DNA of 64,000 nt from Embleya scabrispora DSM 41855 (GTDB lineage Bacteria; Actinomycetota; Actinomycetes; Streptomycetales; Streptomycetaceae), in NCBI RefSeq assembly GCF_000372745.1, contig NZ_KB889561.1:231288-295287 (forward strand). Reading direction: 5' to 3'. Position numbers and translations under genes: made by a program. This document shows positions 16,426-26,268 of the stretch, in pieces. Each line of letters begins with the position of its first letter. The first letter of the stretch is position 1. The notes beneath the pieces are model-generated. The model searched no databases and was not told the origin of the DNA. It saw only the letters and a list, made by a program, of their open reading frames with translations.

Positions 16426-18012
16426 ATGACCCGCATGACAAAGAAGAGCGTTGCCCTTCTGATCGCCACCCTGGTGGCCGGGTGCCTCGTGACGGGGTCG
16501 CCGGGTTCGGCGGCCGAGGCGGCCGCGGATTCGCCGGCCCGGTTGGGAGTCGATCTCGACACGGTGACCATCCCCGAGTTACAGGCGCGCATGGCACGCG
16601 GCTCGTTGACCTCGTCGGCGTTGACCGGCGCCTACCTGTGGCGCGTCAAGACCGTGGATCCCCGGATCAACTCGGTGTTGCGCACCGATCCCACGGCCCT
16701 GCGCCAGGCGGCCGCCAGCGATGCCAGGCATCGGCGCGGCGAGAGCCGTGGCCCGCTCGACGGAATCCCCGTTCTGCTCAAGGACAATGTGAACACTCGC
16801 GGCCTGCCGACGACGGCCGGATCGCTGGCGCTGGCCGGGAGTCCGCCGGACACCGACGCAGTCCTGGTGGCGCGGCTGCGGGACGCGGGGGCGGTGATCC
16901 TCGGCAAGACGAATCTCTCCGAATGGGCGAACTTCCGTGGCGCCAAGCCCACATCGGGATGGTCCGCGGTGGGCGGGCAGACCGGGAATCCGTACGTGCT
17001 GGACCGCAACCCCTGTGGTTCGTCGGCCGGTTCGGGCGCCGCGCTCGCCGCGTCGTTGTCACAGGTGGCGATCGGCACCGAGACCGACGGCTCCATCGTG
17101 TGCCCGGCCGGAGCGAACGGCGTGGTCGGCCACAAGCCCAGCCTGGGCCTGGTCAGTCAAGCAGGCGTGGTACCGATCTCCGCCGAGCAGGACACCGCCG
17201 GACCGATGGCGCGCAACGTGACCGATGCCGCGCTCACGCTCGCGGTCCTCAGCGGCGGCCGGCTTCCGCGCCTCGCCGACTCGTTCGACGTCGCCGGCGA
17301 GGCGACGCGTCCCGGCGGTCTGCGCGGCAAGCGCATCGGCCTGTGGCGGCTGCCCACGCTCGGGCCGGACGTGGACGCCCTGATGACGCGTGCGGCGGAC
17401 CGCCTGCGCACGGCGGGCGCCGAGGTCGTCGAGGTGAACCTCCCCTACCAGGAGCGGCTGGCCGAACTGGAGTTCCCGGCGCTGTTGAGCGAGTTCCATC
17501 GGGACATCGACGCCTACCTCGGCACCCGGCAGGGGCCGCGCGATCTTGCCGAACTGATCGAGTTCAACCGCAACCACCCGGCGGAGCAGACCTGCTTCGC
17601 CGGTCAGGAGTTGTTCGAGCAGGCTTTGACCGCGCCGCCGACGACCGACCCGCGATACCGGGCGGCGCGCGCCGAGTTGAAGGACCTGTCCCGGCGGTCG
17701 ATCGACGAGACCATGGCCGCGCATCGCCTGGACGCCATCGCCTCGCCGACGAACCCGCCCGCCTGGACGACCGATTGCGTGCGGGGAGACAACGACGTGA
17801 TCCCGTCCTCCACTCCCGCGGCCGTGGCCGGGTACCCGTCGTTGTCGGTACCCGCAGGCTTCGTGCGCGAGTTGCCCGTCGGCCTGCTGCTGATGGCCGG
17901 CGACCAGCGGGACACCGAACTGCTGTCGCTGGGGGCCGCGGTCGAGCGTCGGCTGGACGCCCGACAGGCGCCGCGCTACCTGCCGTCGGTGGGGTCCGCT
18001 ACCTCGGGGTGA
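16426..18012 (+). CDS. Exported amidase-signature-family hydrolase, probable lipoprotein, contains a TTA codon
   Basis: A 528-residue amidase that would cleave a C-N amide bond outside the cell membrane. The N-terminus is a signal sequence ending in the lipobox LVAGC with Cys20, so membrane anchoring by lipidation is likely. The amidase Ser-cisSer-Lys triad is visible as Lys119 (VLLKDN), about Ser200 (CGSSAGSGAALA) and Ser223 (TETDGSIVCPA). Length fits the family. Leu52 is encoded by TTA (16579-16581), suggesting bldA-dependent translation. No strong ribosome binding site precedes ATG 16426; ATG 16435 is possible. The gene stands alone between two terminators. The substrate may be a peptide or a small amide. 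Confidence 0.88.
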   Translation: MTRMTKKSVALLIATLVAGCLVTGSPGSAAEAAADSPARLGVDLDTVTIPELQARMARGSLTSSALTGAYLWRVKTVDPRINSVLRTDPTALRQAAASDARHRRGESRGPLDGIPVLLKDNVNTRGLPTTAGSLALAGSPPDTDAVLVARLRDAGAVILGKTNLSEWANFRGAKPTSGWSAVGGQTGNPYVLDRNPCGSSAGSGAALAASLSQVAIGTETDGSIVCPAGANGVVGHKPSLGLVSQAGVVPISAEQDTAGPMARNVTDAALTLAVLSGGRLPRLADSFDVAGEATRPGGLRGKRIGLWRLPTLGPDVDALMTRAADRLRTAGAEVVEVNLPYQERLAELEFPALLSEFHRDIDAYLGTRQGPRDLAELIEFNRNHPAEQTCFAGQELFEQALTAPPTTDPRYRAARAELKDLSRRSIDETMAAHRLDAIASPTNPPAWTTDCVRGDNDVIPSSTPAAVAGYPSLSVPAGFVRELPVGLLLMAGDQRDTELLSLGAAVERRLDARQAPRYLPSVGSATSG

Positions 18013-18021
18013 CCCCGGCCC

Positions 18022-18062
18022 GCTTCACGATCGCGAGGCAAGCCGGGGCGCGATCGTAAAGC
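18022..18062 (+). terminator. Hairpin terminator after the amidase
   Basis: Arms GCTTCACGATCGCG and CGCGATCGTAAAGC pair with one mismatch around a 13-base loop, starting 10 bases after the amidase stop. Confidence 0.65.
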
Positions 18063-18091
18063 GGGGCCGCTGCGCGCTCGACACCCATCGC

Positions 18092-18119
18092 TTGTCAATG
18101 TCAAGGATATCGATAGGGT
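18092..18119 (+). promoter_or_regulatory. Promoter of the MaoC-like gene
   Basis: TTGTCA (18092-18097), a 16-base spacer, and TAGGGT (18114-18119) match a housekeeping-type promoter. The palindrome TATCGATA overlaps the spacer and -10 and could be a regulator site. The start codon follows 41 bases later. Confidence 0.6.
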
Positions 18120-18160
18120 GTGCGACGGCAACCGGCGATCGTCTGGAAGGCGAGGCGGGC

Positions 18161-19249
18161 ATGACGACCGACACCGTGGAACTGGACAGGATGCTCCAGG
18201 AGTGCGTCGTAGAGGGCACCGCGTCGGTCGTGCGCGCCCGGCACGCGGTCAACGCGCCCATGCTCGACCTGTGGGCCGACGCCCTCGGCGACCCCAACCC
18301 CGTCTACCGCGACGCCGGCGCCGCCGCCGCAACCGGACGAGCCGGGATCATCGCGCCGCCGACCATGATCCAAGCCTGGACCATGCCCCGGCTGCCGGCG
18401 CTGGCCGCCACGCTGCCGCAGGTCCCCGGATACGCGCCCTACCTGGGCGGGGAAACGGCGAACGACGGGTCGCCGCCGCACGATCGGGCGAACGGAAAGG
18501 GCGCCGGCAACCCGGCGGCGGCCGTGCATCGCCTTCTCACCGCGCACGGGTACGCCGCCCGCGCGGCGACCAGGTGCCGGCAGGAGTACCACCGCGAGGC
18601 GGCCGTCGGGGACCACCTCACGTGCGAGAGCGTGATCACGACGGTGTCGGCGCGCAAGCGCACGGCGCTCGGCGCCGGATACTTCGTCACGACGCGCATG
18701 ACCTTCCGCGACCGGGACGAGGCCGATGTCGCGACGGTCGACTGGACCGTGCTGTGCTTCCGTACGCCGGAGAACCAACCCGCCGCCGCGCCGGCCACCC
18801 TCGCGGATCCCCCGCAGCCGACCCCCGCAAGCGGCCGGACCTGCCGCCCGCTGACGGCCGCCCCGCGAGTGGGCGACCGCACCCCCGTCACCACCATCCC
18901 GATCACCCCCACGTTCGTGATCGCGACCGCCTTCGCCACCCAGGACTTCTACGCCGCCCACCACGACGCCGACTGGACGCGCACCTCGCTTCGACGGCCC
19001 GGCATCTTCACCAACATCCTCGCCACCACCGGACTCGTCGGCGGCGTGGTCACCGACTGGGGCGGCCCGGCCAGCCGACTCCTGGAGGTCGACCTGCGCC
19101 TCCTCGCCCCCAACCACACGGGGGACACCCTCACCCTCGCCGGCGAGGTGACCGCCGCACACGACGACGAGGTGGCCCTCGACGTCACCGGAACGAACTC
19201 CCTCGGCCCCCACGTCCAGGCCACCGTCCGCGCCCACGTCCCGAGCTGA
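18161..19249 (+). CDS. Double hot-dog (FAS1-like/MaoC) dehydratase-type protein
   Basis: A 362-residue protein with two hot-dog modules. The N-terminal module begins with the FAS1-dehydratase-like pattern LDLWADALGDPNPVYRDAGAA and continues with GIIAPPTMIQAW and YHREAAVGDHLTCESVI. The C-terminal module has HHDADWTRTSLRRPGIFTNILATTGLVGGVVTDWGG, close to the catalytic His-x-Asp helix of MaoC hydratases, then RLLAPNHTGDTLTLAGEV. Such proteins hydrate enoyl-CoA or dehydrate 3-hydroxyacyl-CoA, for example in steroid or branched-acid degradation. ATG at 18161 was chosen over 18092 because the latter lies inside the promoter. No other beta-oxidation gene is adjacent, so the substrate remains open. 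Confidence 0.75.
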   Translation: MTTDTVELDRMLQECVVEGTASVVRARHAVNAPMLDLWADALGDPNPVYRDAGAAAATGRAGIIAPPTMIQAWTMPRLPALAATLPQVPGYAPYLGGETANDGSPPHDRANGKGAGNPAAAVHRLLTAHGYAARAATRCRQEYHREAAVGDHLTCESVITTVSARKRTALGAGYFVTTRMTFRDRDEADVATVDWTVLCFRTPENQPAAAPATLADPPQPTPASGRTCRPLTAAPRVGDRTPVTTIPITPTFVIATAFATQDFYAAHHDADWTRTSLRRPGIFTNILATTGLVGGVVTDWGGPASRLLEVDLRLLAPNHTGDTLTLAGEVTAAHDDEVALDVTGTNSLGPHVQATVRAHVPS

Positions 19250-19285
19250 CCCTCGCGTCGGATCGGCGTGCCCGGCGCGGCAGGG

Positions 19286-20653
<1,368 letters not shown>

Positions 20654-20701
20654 TCACAATTCCGGCTGTCCTGTTCGGCAAAACCGCACAACAATGGGAG
20701 C

Positions 20702-21610
20702 ATGATGAATCCCTGGCGGCTGCGGCTGCTGAGCCGGCTCGACACGCTGGGCACCATCCGAGCGGTCGCCCAGGCCACCAACCTGAGCCCCTCCAGCGTG
20801 TCCCAGCAGCTCGCCGTACTCGAGGCCGAGACACGCACCCGGCTCCTGGAACGAACCGGACGCCGGGTGCGCCTGACCTCGGCCGGGCTGATCCTGGCGC
20901 GGCGGGCGCGGGCGATCCTCGACCACATGGACGGCGTCGAGGAGGAACTGCGCGGGTTCGGCGAGGAACCCGCCGGACTGGTGCGGTTGGGGGCCTTCCA
21001 GAGCGCGATCCACAGCATGGCCGTGCCAGCGGTGACCCGTCTGGCGCGCGAACATCCGCAGCTTGACGTCGAGTTGCTGGAGCTGGAGCCGCACGAGAGC
21101 ATGCCCGCGCTGCGAGTCGGCGACGCGGACATCATCATCACGACCACGGACTTCGACGAACTGCCGTTGGGGCCCGACCTCGACCTCGTGCCGTTGACCA
21201 CGGACCCGATCGTGCTGGTGGTTCCGCCCGAGCACCCCGCGGCCGGACGCGGCGCCGTGGACCTGGCGGCCTGCGCCGACGAGTCGTGGGCGTTCGACGT
21301 GCCACAGTCGTACATGGCGAATCTCGCGCTACGGCTGTGCCGCCGGGCACGGTTCGAGCCGCGGGTGGTCTGCCGGTTCAGCAACTACATGATGACCCTG
21401 CAACACGTCGAGGCAGGACTGTCCATCGCACTGCTGCCCGGCCTGGCGGTCGACCACCGGTACCGGGTCGCCACCAGGGAACTCGCGACCCCCGTGACGC
21501 GCACGATCACGGCGGCGATCCGCCGCGGCCCACCACCTCGCGCCGCGGTGCGCGCCGTCCTGGACGCACTGCGCCACAATCCGGACCCGCCGCTGCCCGA
21601 GCGCGAGTGA
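20702..21610 (+). CDS. LysR family transcriptional regulator (DgdR-like position)
   Basis: A 302-residue LysR regulator. The winged helix-turn-helix is at residues 1-60 (WRLRLLSRLDTLGTIRAVAQATNLSPSSVSQQLAVLEAETRTRLLERTGRRVRLTSAG). The effector-binding domain is a periplasmic-binding-protein-like fold from about 90 to 290. Two adjacent ATG codons (20702, 20705) are possible starts; GGGAG is better spaced for the second. It is divergent from the DgdA-like gene, and in Burkholderia DgdR represses dgdA, so control of that neighbour is the natural inference. I could not identify a clear T-N11-A site. Confidence 0.9.
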   Translation: MMNPWRLRLLSRLDTLGTIRAVAQATNLSPSSVSQQLAVLEAETRTRLLERTGRRVRLTSAGLILARRARAILDHMDGVEEELRGFGEEPAGLVRLGAFQSAIHSMAVPAVTRLAREHPQLDVELLELEPHESMPALRVGDADIIITTTDFDELPLGPDLDLVPLTTDPIVLVVPPEHPAAGRGAVDLAACADESWAFDVPQSYMANLALRLCRRARFEPRVVCRFSNYMMTLQHVEAGLSIALLPGLAVDHRYRVATRELATPVTRTITAAIRRGPPPRAAVRAVLDALRHNPDPPLPERE

Positions 21611-21729
21611 GGCATCGAGCCGAACAGGGCGCACCGACGATCCCGCCCGTGGAGGCCGATGTCCGGGCGCGCACCCCGCTCGTCCTTCGCGGGCTCGGGC
21701 GGCCGGGCGCACCGGGTCGCACATCGGGC

Positions 21730-22212
21730 TCAGGTGCGACCCACGCGGTTTTGGGCCTGCTCCAGGGCCGGTGAGGCGGGCATCCAGTCTGCCCGCACCA
21801 CCGGGAAGCCCGCGGCCTCGTACGCCCGGCAGACCTGGACATCGTCGTCGACGACCATGGCAACGGTCCGCCCCCGCGCGAGCTTGCGCAGCAACTCGGG
21901 TTTGGCGACGCGGGCCGGACGACGGTCCCGGTCACGGCGCATCAGCAGGCGGCCGGGCGGCAGACCGTGCCGGTCCAGCCAGGCCAGGGTGTCGCGGCGG
22001 CAGCGCTCCGGGCGGCCGGTCACATACACCACCTCGTGTACCCCGACACTGGCCCGCGCGAGCGCGACGCCCTCCGCCAACGGCGCGTCCTGCGCCGCGG
22101 CCGCGAAGAACGCCTCCCAGTCATGTGGACGCGACTCGACGAAATGCAGCCGATGACGGGTGTCGGCCACCGTGCCGTCCAGGTCGAACACCGCCAACGA
22201 GCGGGACTTCAC
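21730..22212 (-). CDS. HAD-superfamily phosphatase, polynucleotide kinase 3'-phosphatase-like
   Basis: A 160-residue HAD phosphatase without a cap domain. HAD motif I is VFDLDGTVADT (nucleophile and acid-base Asp), motif II is VVYVTGRPE, a lysine lies in AKPELLRKLA, and motif IV is VAMVVDDDVQV. The compact layout, with ESRPHDWEAFF after motif I and LMRRDRDRRPA between motifs, resembles the phosphatase half of T4-type polynucleotide kinase and related acid phosphatases. GTG at 22212 fits GGAGGAG well; ATG at 22230 is the alternative. It is monocistronic, divergent from the STM401x-like unit. A nucleic-acid 3'-phosphate is a possible substrate, not shown. Confidence 0.75.
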   Translation of the reverse strand: MKSRSLAVFDLDGTVADTRHRLHFVESRPHDWEAFFAAAAQDAPLAEGVALARASVGVHEVVYVTGRPERCRRDTLAWLDRHGLPPGRLLMRRDRDRRPARVAKPELLRKLARGRTVAMVVDDDVQVCRAYEAAGFPVVRADWMPASPALEQAQNRVGRT

Positions 22213-22555
22213 AAACTCCTCCAGGACCATTCCGACTCGGCCGCGCAGTCTACGCCGAGGCCGCCCGACAACACCGCGGAGGTCGAACCGACGTACCCCC
22301 GGGAACCGCCCGGAATTCGGCGCCGTCCGGACACCCGCCGCGGCCATCGCCCCGCTCATCGCCGCTCCGGCCACACGGCGACCGGAGCGTGGTCGCCGAG
22401 CGGGTGCGCCCCTCCGGGAGGGGCGTCGGTGGGCTCTGGTAGTCAAGACCGGTACGCCCTCCGATCCGCACGCGCTCGACCCATCCGCGGCAACGCACCG
22501 TCAGCCGCATCGGCCGCGCCCGCGCACCCAGTGCCGCGAAGGAAACATCCTCACG
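22213..22555. other. Divergent intergenic region upstream of the STM401x-like operon
   Basis: 343 bases between the HAD phosphatase and the first gene of the operon. A hairpin (22407-22425) is the only structured element. No recognisable promoter or regulator site was found. Confidence 0.5.
22407..22425. repeat. Inverted repeat in the operon leader
   Basis: CGCCCCTCC and GGAGGGGCG flank a single G, 131 bases before the first start codon. It could be a terminator for upstream transcription or a leader structure. Confidence 0.35.
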
Positions 22556-22894
22556 ATGCGCATGCACGGTCACGCAACGCACTTCGGCGGCCTGCCCGTC
22601 GCCGAACCGAACCGGCTCCCGCAGGCCGCGGCCGGCCGGGCCGACACCGCACGCGGCGACCAGCCCCCGCACGCACTCCCTCGGGCGCGTGACGCCGCGT
22701 GGGCGTTGCGGGTGTTGTCCGGTGGATCGTTCACCCACCTCGCGCACCTCAATCTGCGCCACCACTACATCGGGCCGACCTGGCAACAGCGCCTGCGCGA
22801 CGAGCCGTCCGGCGTGCGTTCGGACCTCGACGACGAGGAGCCCGACGACTGCGGGGACGGCGAGATCCGGCGCTACGTCGAGGTGGCCGAGTAG
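22556..22894 (+). CDS. Miniature STM4015-like protein retaining only the two ends of the family
   Basis: A 112-residue protein aligned with both ends of the next gene. Residues 10-16 are FGGLPVA, exactly the same position as in the full-length protein, which supports ATG 22556 as the start. Residues from about 65 match the last repeat and tail: LNLRHHYIGPTWQQRLRD here against LTIRHHFLSDPVAERLRT in the full copy. Both end in RYVEVAE followed by the stop. The whole leucine-rich-repeat centre (about 240 residues) is absent. In the seven C-terminal codons four differ between copies, all synonymously, as do two in the FGGLPVA codons, so both motifs seem to be kept by selection. It could be an internally deleted relic or a small substrate for the radical SAM enzymes downstream. 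Confidence 0.6.
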   Translation: MRMHGHATHFGGLPVAEPNRLPQAAAGRADTARGDQPPHALPRARDAAWALRVLSGGSFTHLAHLNLRHHYIGPTWQQRLRDEPSGVRSDLDDEEPDDCGDGEIRRYVEVAE

Positions 22895-22991
22895 ACGTCA
22901 CGCCGAAGCAGCGCCGCCGACGCGCTCCCCATCGCCCGACCAGCCCGCGCCGCCCCGTTCCCGGCCCGACCCACGAAGGTGACCCACCGAC

Positions 22992-24044
22992 ATGTCCATC
23001 TACGACTACCTCGAAGACTTCGGCGGGTTGCCCGTCGCCGACCTGCGACCGCCGGACTCGGAGGAAGCCTCGGCCGTGCCCGGGAAACAACCCGAGCAAG
23101 CCCTCCGCGACGCCCCCACACCGCCGTACGGAATCGCTCCCGGCGAGCACCCCGCGGACGCCGTCGCGTGGCGGCTGCGCCACCGCCACTGGGCGGACGA
23201 CCCGGAAATCACCGATCTCTACGAATACTTCCTCGCCAACGTCGACACCACTCGGGTCACCGCCCTGATCGTCGGCGCCTGGACCATCGACATGTCCGAG
23301 GAAAATCCGCTGATCGAACGGCTGATCCGCGACGCGGGCCGCTTCCCGGCGCTGCGCCACCTCTTCCTCGGGGACGTGGTGCAGGAGGAATCGGAGGTCT
23401 CCTGGATCGGCGTCGGCCCGTGCACCGGAATCCTCGAAGCCTTCCCGTTCCTGGAAGAACTGGTGATCCGCGGTGGCGAGAACACCCTCGAGGACCCCAG
23501 CTTCGACGGCGCCCCCGCCCTGACCGCCGTGCGTCACGAGCACCTGCGCCGCCTCCGTTTCGAGAGCGGCGGCCTGTCGGCCCGGATCGTGCGCGCCGTC
23601 GGCACGAGCGACCTCCCGGCACTCGAAGAGCTCGAACTGTGGCTCGGCGTCTCGGACTACGGCGGCGATGCCGGCATCGACGACCTCGCCGACCTGCTGT
23701 CCGGCACCCGAGTGCCCCGGCTGCGCCACCTGGGCCTGATGAACAGCGAGATCCAGGACGAGATCGCCGCCGCGATCGCGAACGCCCCGGTCACGGCCCG
23801 ACTGGAATCCCTCGACCTGTCGATGGGAACCCTGGGCGACGAAGGCGCCGAGGCTCTCCTGCAGGGCCAACCCCTGGGTCGGCTCCGCAAGCTGACGATC
23901 CGCCACCACTTCCTGAGCGACCCCGTGGCCGAGCGCCTGCGCACGACACTGCGGGCGTCCGGCGTGGCGGTGGAGATCTCCCGCCCCGAACAGCTCCCGG
24001 ATTGGCGCGACGACGACGACCGATACGTAGAGGTCGCCGAATGA
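22992..24044 (+). CDS. STM4015-family leucine-rich-repeat protein
   Basis: A 350-residue protein of the STM4015 family, named after an uncharacterised Salmonella gene. After the N-terminal FGGLPVA segment it consists of irregular leucine-rich repeats (LRHLFLGDV, LEELVIRGG, LRRLRFESGG, LEELELWLGVS, LRHLGLMNSE, LESLDLSMGTLG, LRKLTIRHHF), then a charged tail ending in DDDDRYVEVAE. No signal peptide is present. Repeats of this kind make curved protein-binding surfaces. GAAGG lies about 15 bases before the start. The stop overlaps the start of the ATP-grasp gene (ATGA at 24041), so the two are translationally coupled. Its role in the system is unknown; scaffold and substrate are both possible. Confidence 0.85.
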   Translation: MSIYDYLEDFGGLPVADLRPPDSEEASAVPGKQPEQALRDAPTPPYGIAPGEHPADAVAWRLRHRHWADDPEITDLYEYFLANVDTTRVTALIVGAWTIDMSEENPLIERLIRDAGRFPALRHLFLGDVVQEESEVSWIGVGPCTGILEAFPFLEELVIRGGENTLEDPSFDGAPALTAVRHEHLRRLRFESGGLSARIVRAVGTSDLPALEELELWLGVSDYGGDAGIDDLADLLSGTRVPRLRHLGLMNSEIQDEIAAAIANAPVTARLESLDLSMGTLGDEGAEALLQGQPLGRLRKLTIRHHFLSDPVAERLRTTLRASGVAVEISRPEQLPDWRDDDDRYVEVAE

Positions 24045-25249
24045 GTCCGGGTCCATCCGGCACGGCTCTCGACCGGCACCGGAACAACCGTGCGCCTGCC
24101 CCCACCACGATCACCGTCGTCGCAAACCCCGGACACCGGCGCCTCGTGGGATTCGCGGCGGCGGCGCGGGCCGCCGGGTTGCCGGCCCCGAATGTCGTCC
24201 CCTGGCAGGACGTACTGCGCGGCACCCGGCTCGCCGTCGCCGCCGGACCGGTTCGGATCGACTCACCCGGCGAGGATCCCGCCGTGCACGCCCTGCTCGG
24301 CGGCCCCGCGGACCCGCACCGCGTGGAGGGCGGGGCGGTCCGCCACGCGGCTTTTCGTCGTGCGCTGGAGCGGGTGCGGTGCGCCGTAGCCTCGACTCCC
24401 GGCGCGTGGCTCGTCAACGATCCCGACGAGATCGCGGTCATGTTCGACAAGCCACGCGCGCACGAGCGGCTGCGCGACGCGGGTGTCCCCGTTCCGCCCG
24501 GGTTGGGCACCGACGGGCGCGGCGTCGCGGTGCGCTCGTACGCCGAACTGCGCGATGTGATGCGCGGCAGCCGCCACCCGCGCGTCTTCGTCAAGCCCGC
24601 CCACGGCTCGTCGGCCTCCGGAGTGTTGGCCCTGGAGACCTCGGGTGCGCGGGTGCAGGCCACCACGTCCGCCGAACTGGTCCGCACCGGGCCGGGCGTC
24701 ACACTGTTCAACTCGCTGCGGGTGCGCAGATATCGCACCGAGGCGGATGTCGCGGCCCTGGTCGACACGCTGTGCGCGGACGGCGTGCACGTCGAGACCT
24801 GGCTGCCCAAACTCACTCTGGACGGGCTCGCCGTCGACCTGCGCGTCCTGGTCGTCGCGGGCCGCGCCACTCACGTCGTCGCGCGCGGCAGCCGTTCCCC
24901 GATGACCAACCTTCACCTGGGCAACGCCCGCGTCGACGTCGACGTCGTGCGCCGCGCCGTGGGGTCCACAGGCTGGGACGAGGCCATGGCGACATGTGTT
25001 CGCGCGGCCGGATGTTTTCCCCGTACGCTGCACGTCGGCGTCGACCTGCTGTTCTCGGTCGACCGGCGCCGGCACGCGGTCGGCGAGGTCAACGCGTTCG
25101 GTGATCTGCTGCCGGGCGTGCTGCATCGGGGCCGGGACACGTGGGGGGAGCAGGTCCGGGCCCTGGTCGAGGGATGGCGCCCGCCCGGGACATCACGTCC
25201 GGCGGGACGGGAAGCACCAGACGAGGACCAACTGCCGTGTCCGACCTGA
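24041..25249 (+). CDS. STM4014-family protein with ATP-grasp-like fold
   Basis: A 402-residue protein. The N-terminal 100 residues form a small alpha/beta domain (TTITVVANPGHRRLVGFAAAARAAGLPAPNVVPW). From about residue 140 the sequence follows an ATP-grasp ligase: MFDKPRAHERLRDAGVPVPPGLG, then RVFVKPAHGSSASGV as the ATP-binding strand-loop. Further on come LAVDLRVLVVAGRATHVVARGS and the metal-binding end HVGVDLLFSVDRRRHAVGEVNAFGDLLPG. ATP-grasp enzymes join a carboxylate to an amine or thiol through an acyl phosphate. This fits a peptide- or protein-modifying pathway with two radical SAM enzymes. The start overlaps the preceding stop, and its own end overlaps the next gene by 13 bases. Confidence 0.85.
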   Translation: MSPGPSGTALDRHRNNRAPAPTTITVVANPGHRRLVGFAAAARAAGLPAPNVVPWQDVLRGTRLAVAAGPVRIDSPGEDPAVHALLGGPADPHRVEGGAVRHAAFRRALERVRCAVASTPGAWLVNDPDEIAVMFDKPRAHERLRDAGVPVPPGLGTDGRGVAVRSYAELRDVMRGSRHPRVFVKPAHGSSASGVLALETSGARVQATTSAELVRTGPGVTLFNSLRVRRYRTEADVAALVDTLCADGVHVETWLPKLTLDGLAVDLRVLVVAGRATHVVARGSRSPMTNLHLGNARVDVDVVRRAVGSTGWDEAMATCVRAAGCFPRTLHVGVDLLFSVDRRRHAVGEVNAFGDLLPGVLHRGRDTWGEQVRALVEGWRPPGTSRPAGREAPDEDQLPCPT

Positions 25250-26106
25250 CCACACCTGTTCCGGCGCACTCCCGGGACGACGGCCACGACCCCGACATGA
25301 ACGAGGTCGTCGGCCGCCACGACCTGCTCATGGTCACGCTCGACACGTTGCGGTACGACGTGGCCGCGGAACTCGCGGCTGCCGGTCGACTGCCCAATCT
25401 CGCACGCGTGTTGCCCAAAGGACGCTGGGAGGCCAGGCACACCCCGGGCAGCTTCACGTACGCCGCACACACCGCGTTCCTCGCCGGCTTCCTGCCCACC
25501 CCGCAGGCTCCCGGCCCGCATCCGCGTCTGTTCGCGGCGCGCTTCGGCGGCAGCGAGTCCACTGCGCCGCGCACGTGGGTGTTCGACGAACCCGACCTGC
25601 CTTCGGGGCTGGCGCGGGCGGGCTATCACACGGCCTGCATCGGCGGCGTGGGCTTCTTCAACAAGCAGGGCGCGCTGGGCTCGGTCCTGCCCGGGCTGTT
25701 CGCGGAGAGCCACTGGAGCCCCGAGTCGGGCGTCACCTCGCCCACGTCGTTCGAGACCCAGGTCGCGTGCGCGGAACGCGTCGTCGCCGCCGTGGACTTC
25801 GACCGGCGGCTCTTCCTGTTGGTCAACGTGGCGGCGCTGCACCAGCCGAACTGGTTCCACCTGCCCGGCGCGACGGCCGCCGAGGGCGATACGCGCGAGA
25901 CGCACGCGGCGGCGCTGGAGTACGTGGACCGGCATCTGGGCCGGCTCTTCCGGGCGATGAGCAGCCGTCGTCCGTGCTTCGTCGTCGTGACGTCCGACCA
26001 CGGCACGGCGTACGGGGAGGACGGCTACACGGGGCACCGCATCGGGCACGAGGTGGTGTGGAGCGTGCCGTACGCGCAGTTCACGCTGTACCCGGGCGAC
26101 TGGTGA
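25237..26106 (+). CDS. STM4013-family hydrolase (alkaline phosphatase/sulfatase superfamily)
   Basis: A 289-residue member of the alkaline phosphatase/sulfatase superfamily, which hydrolyses phosphate or sulfate esters using divalent metals. The first metal-binding Asp is in LLMVTLDTLRYDVA. The nucleophile region is HTPGSFTYAAHTAFLAG, with Ser/Thr rather than the Cys needed for formylglycine, so it is not a standard sulfatase. The second metal site is VVVTSDHGTAYGEDGYTGHRIGH. GTG at 25237 is chosen because GAGGA lies nine bases upstream; it overlaps the ATP-grasp gene by 13 bases. It has no signal peptide, so it would act in the cytoplasm with the other products of the operon. Confidence 0.82.
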   Translation: MSDLTTPVPAHSRDDGHDPDMNEVVGRHDLLMVTLDTLRYDVAAELAAAGRLPNLARVLPKGRWEARHTPGSFTYAAHTAFLAGFLPTPQAPGPHPRLFAARFGGSESTAPRTWVFDEPDLPSGLARAGYHTACIGGVGFFNKQGALGSVLPGLFAESHWSPESGVTSPTSFETQVACAERVVAAVDFDRRLFLLVNVAALHQPNWFHLPGATAAEGDTRETHAAALEYVDRHLGRLFRAMSSRRPCFVVVTSDHGTAYGEDGYTGHRIGHEVVWSVPYAQFTLYPGDW

Positions 26107-26268
26107 CGTCGCGGGCGGCGCGAACGGCGGCACACGAGGGCACCCGGCGCGGCGGCGCCGGTTCGCGACTCGGGGACCCGGTCGGCTGCCGTGTCGGCTC
26201 GCGCGCATAGGGTCGGGACATCGCGCGCCTTGCGCACCACCCGGTCACGTCGTCGGAGGTCATCGCCC

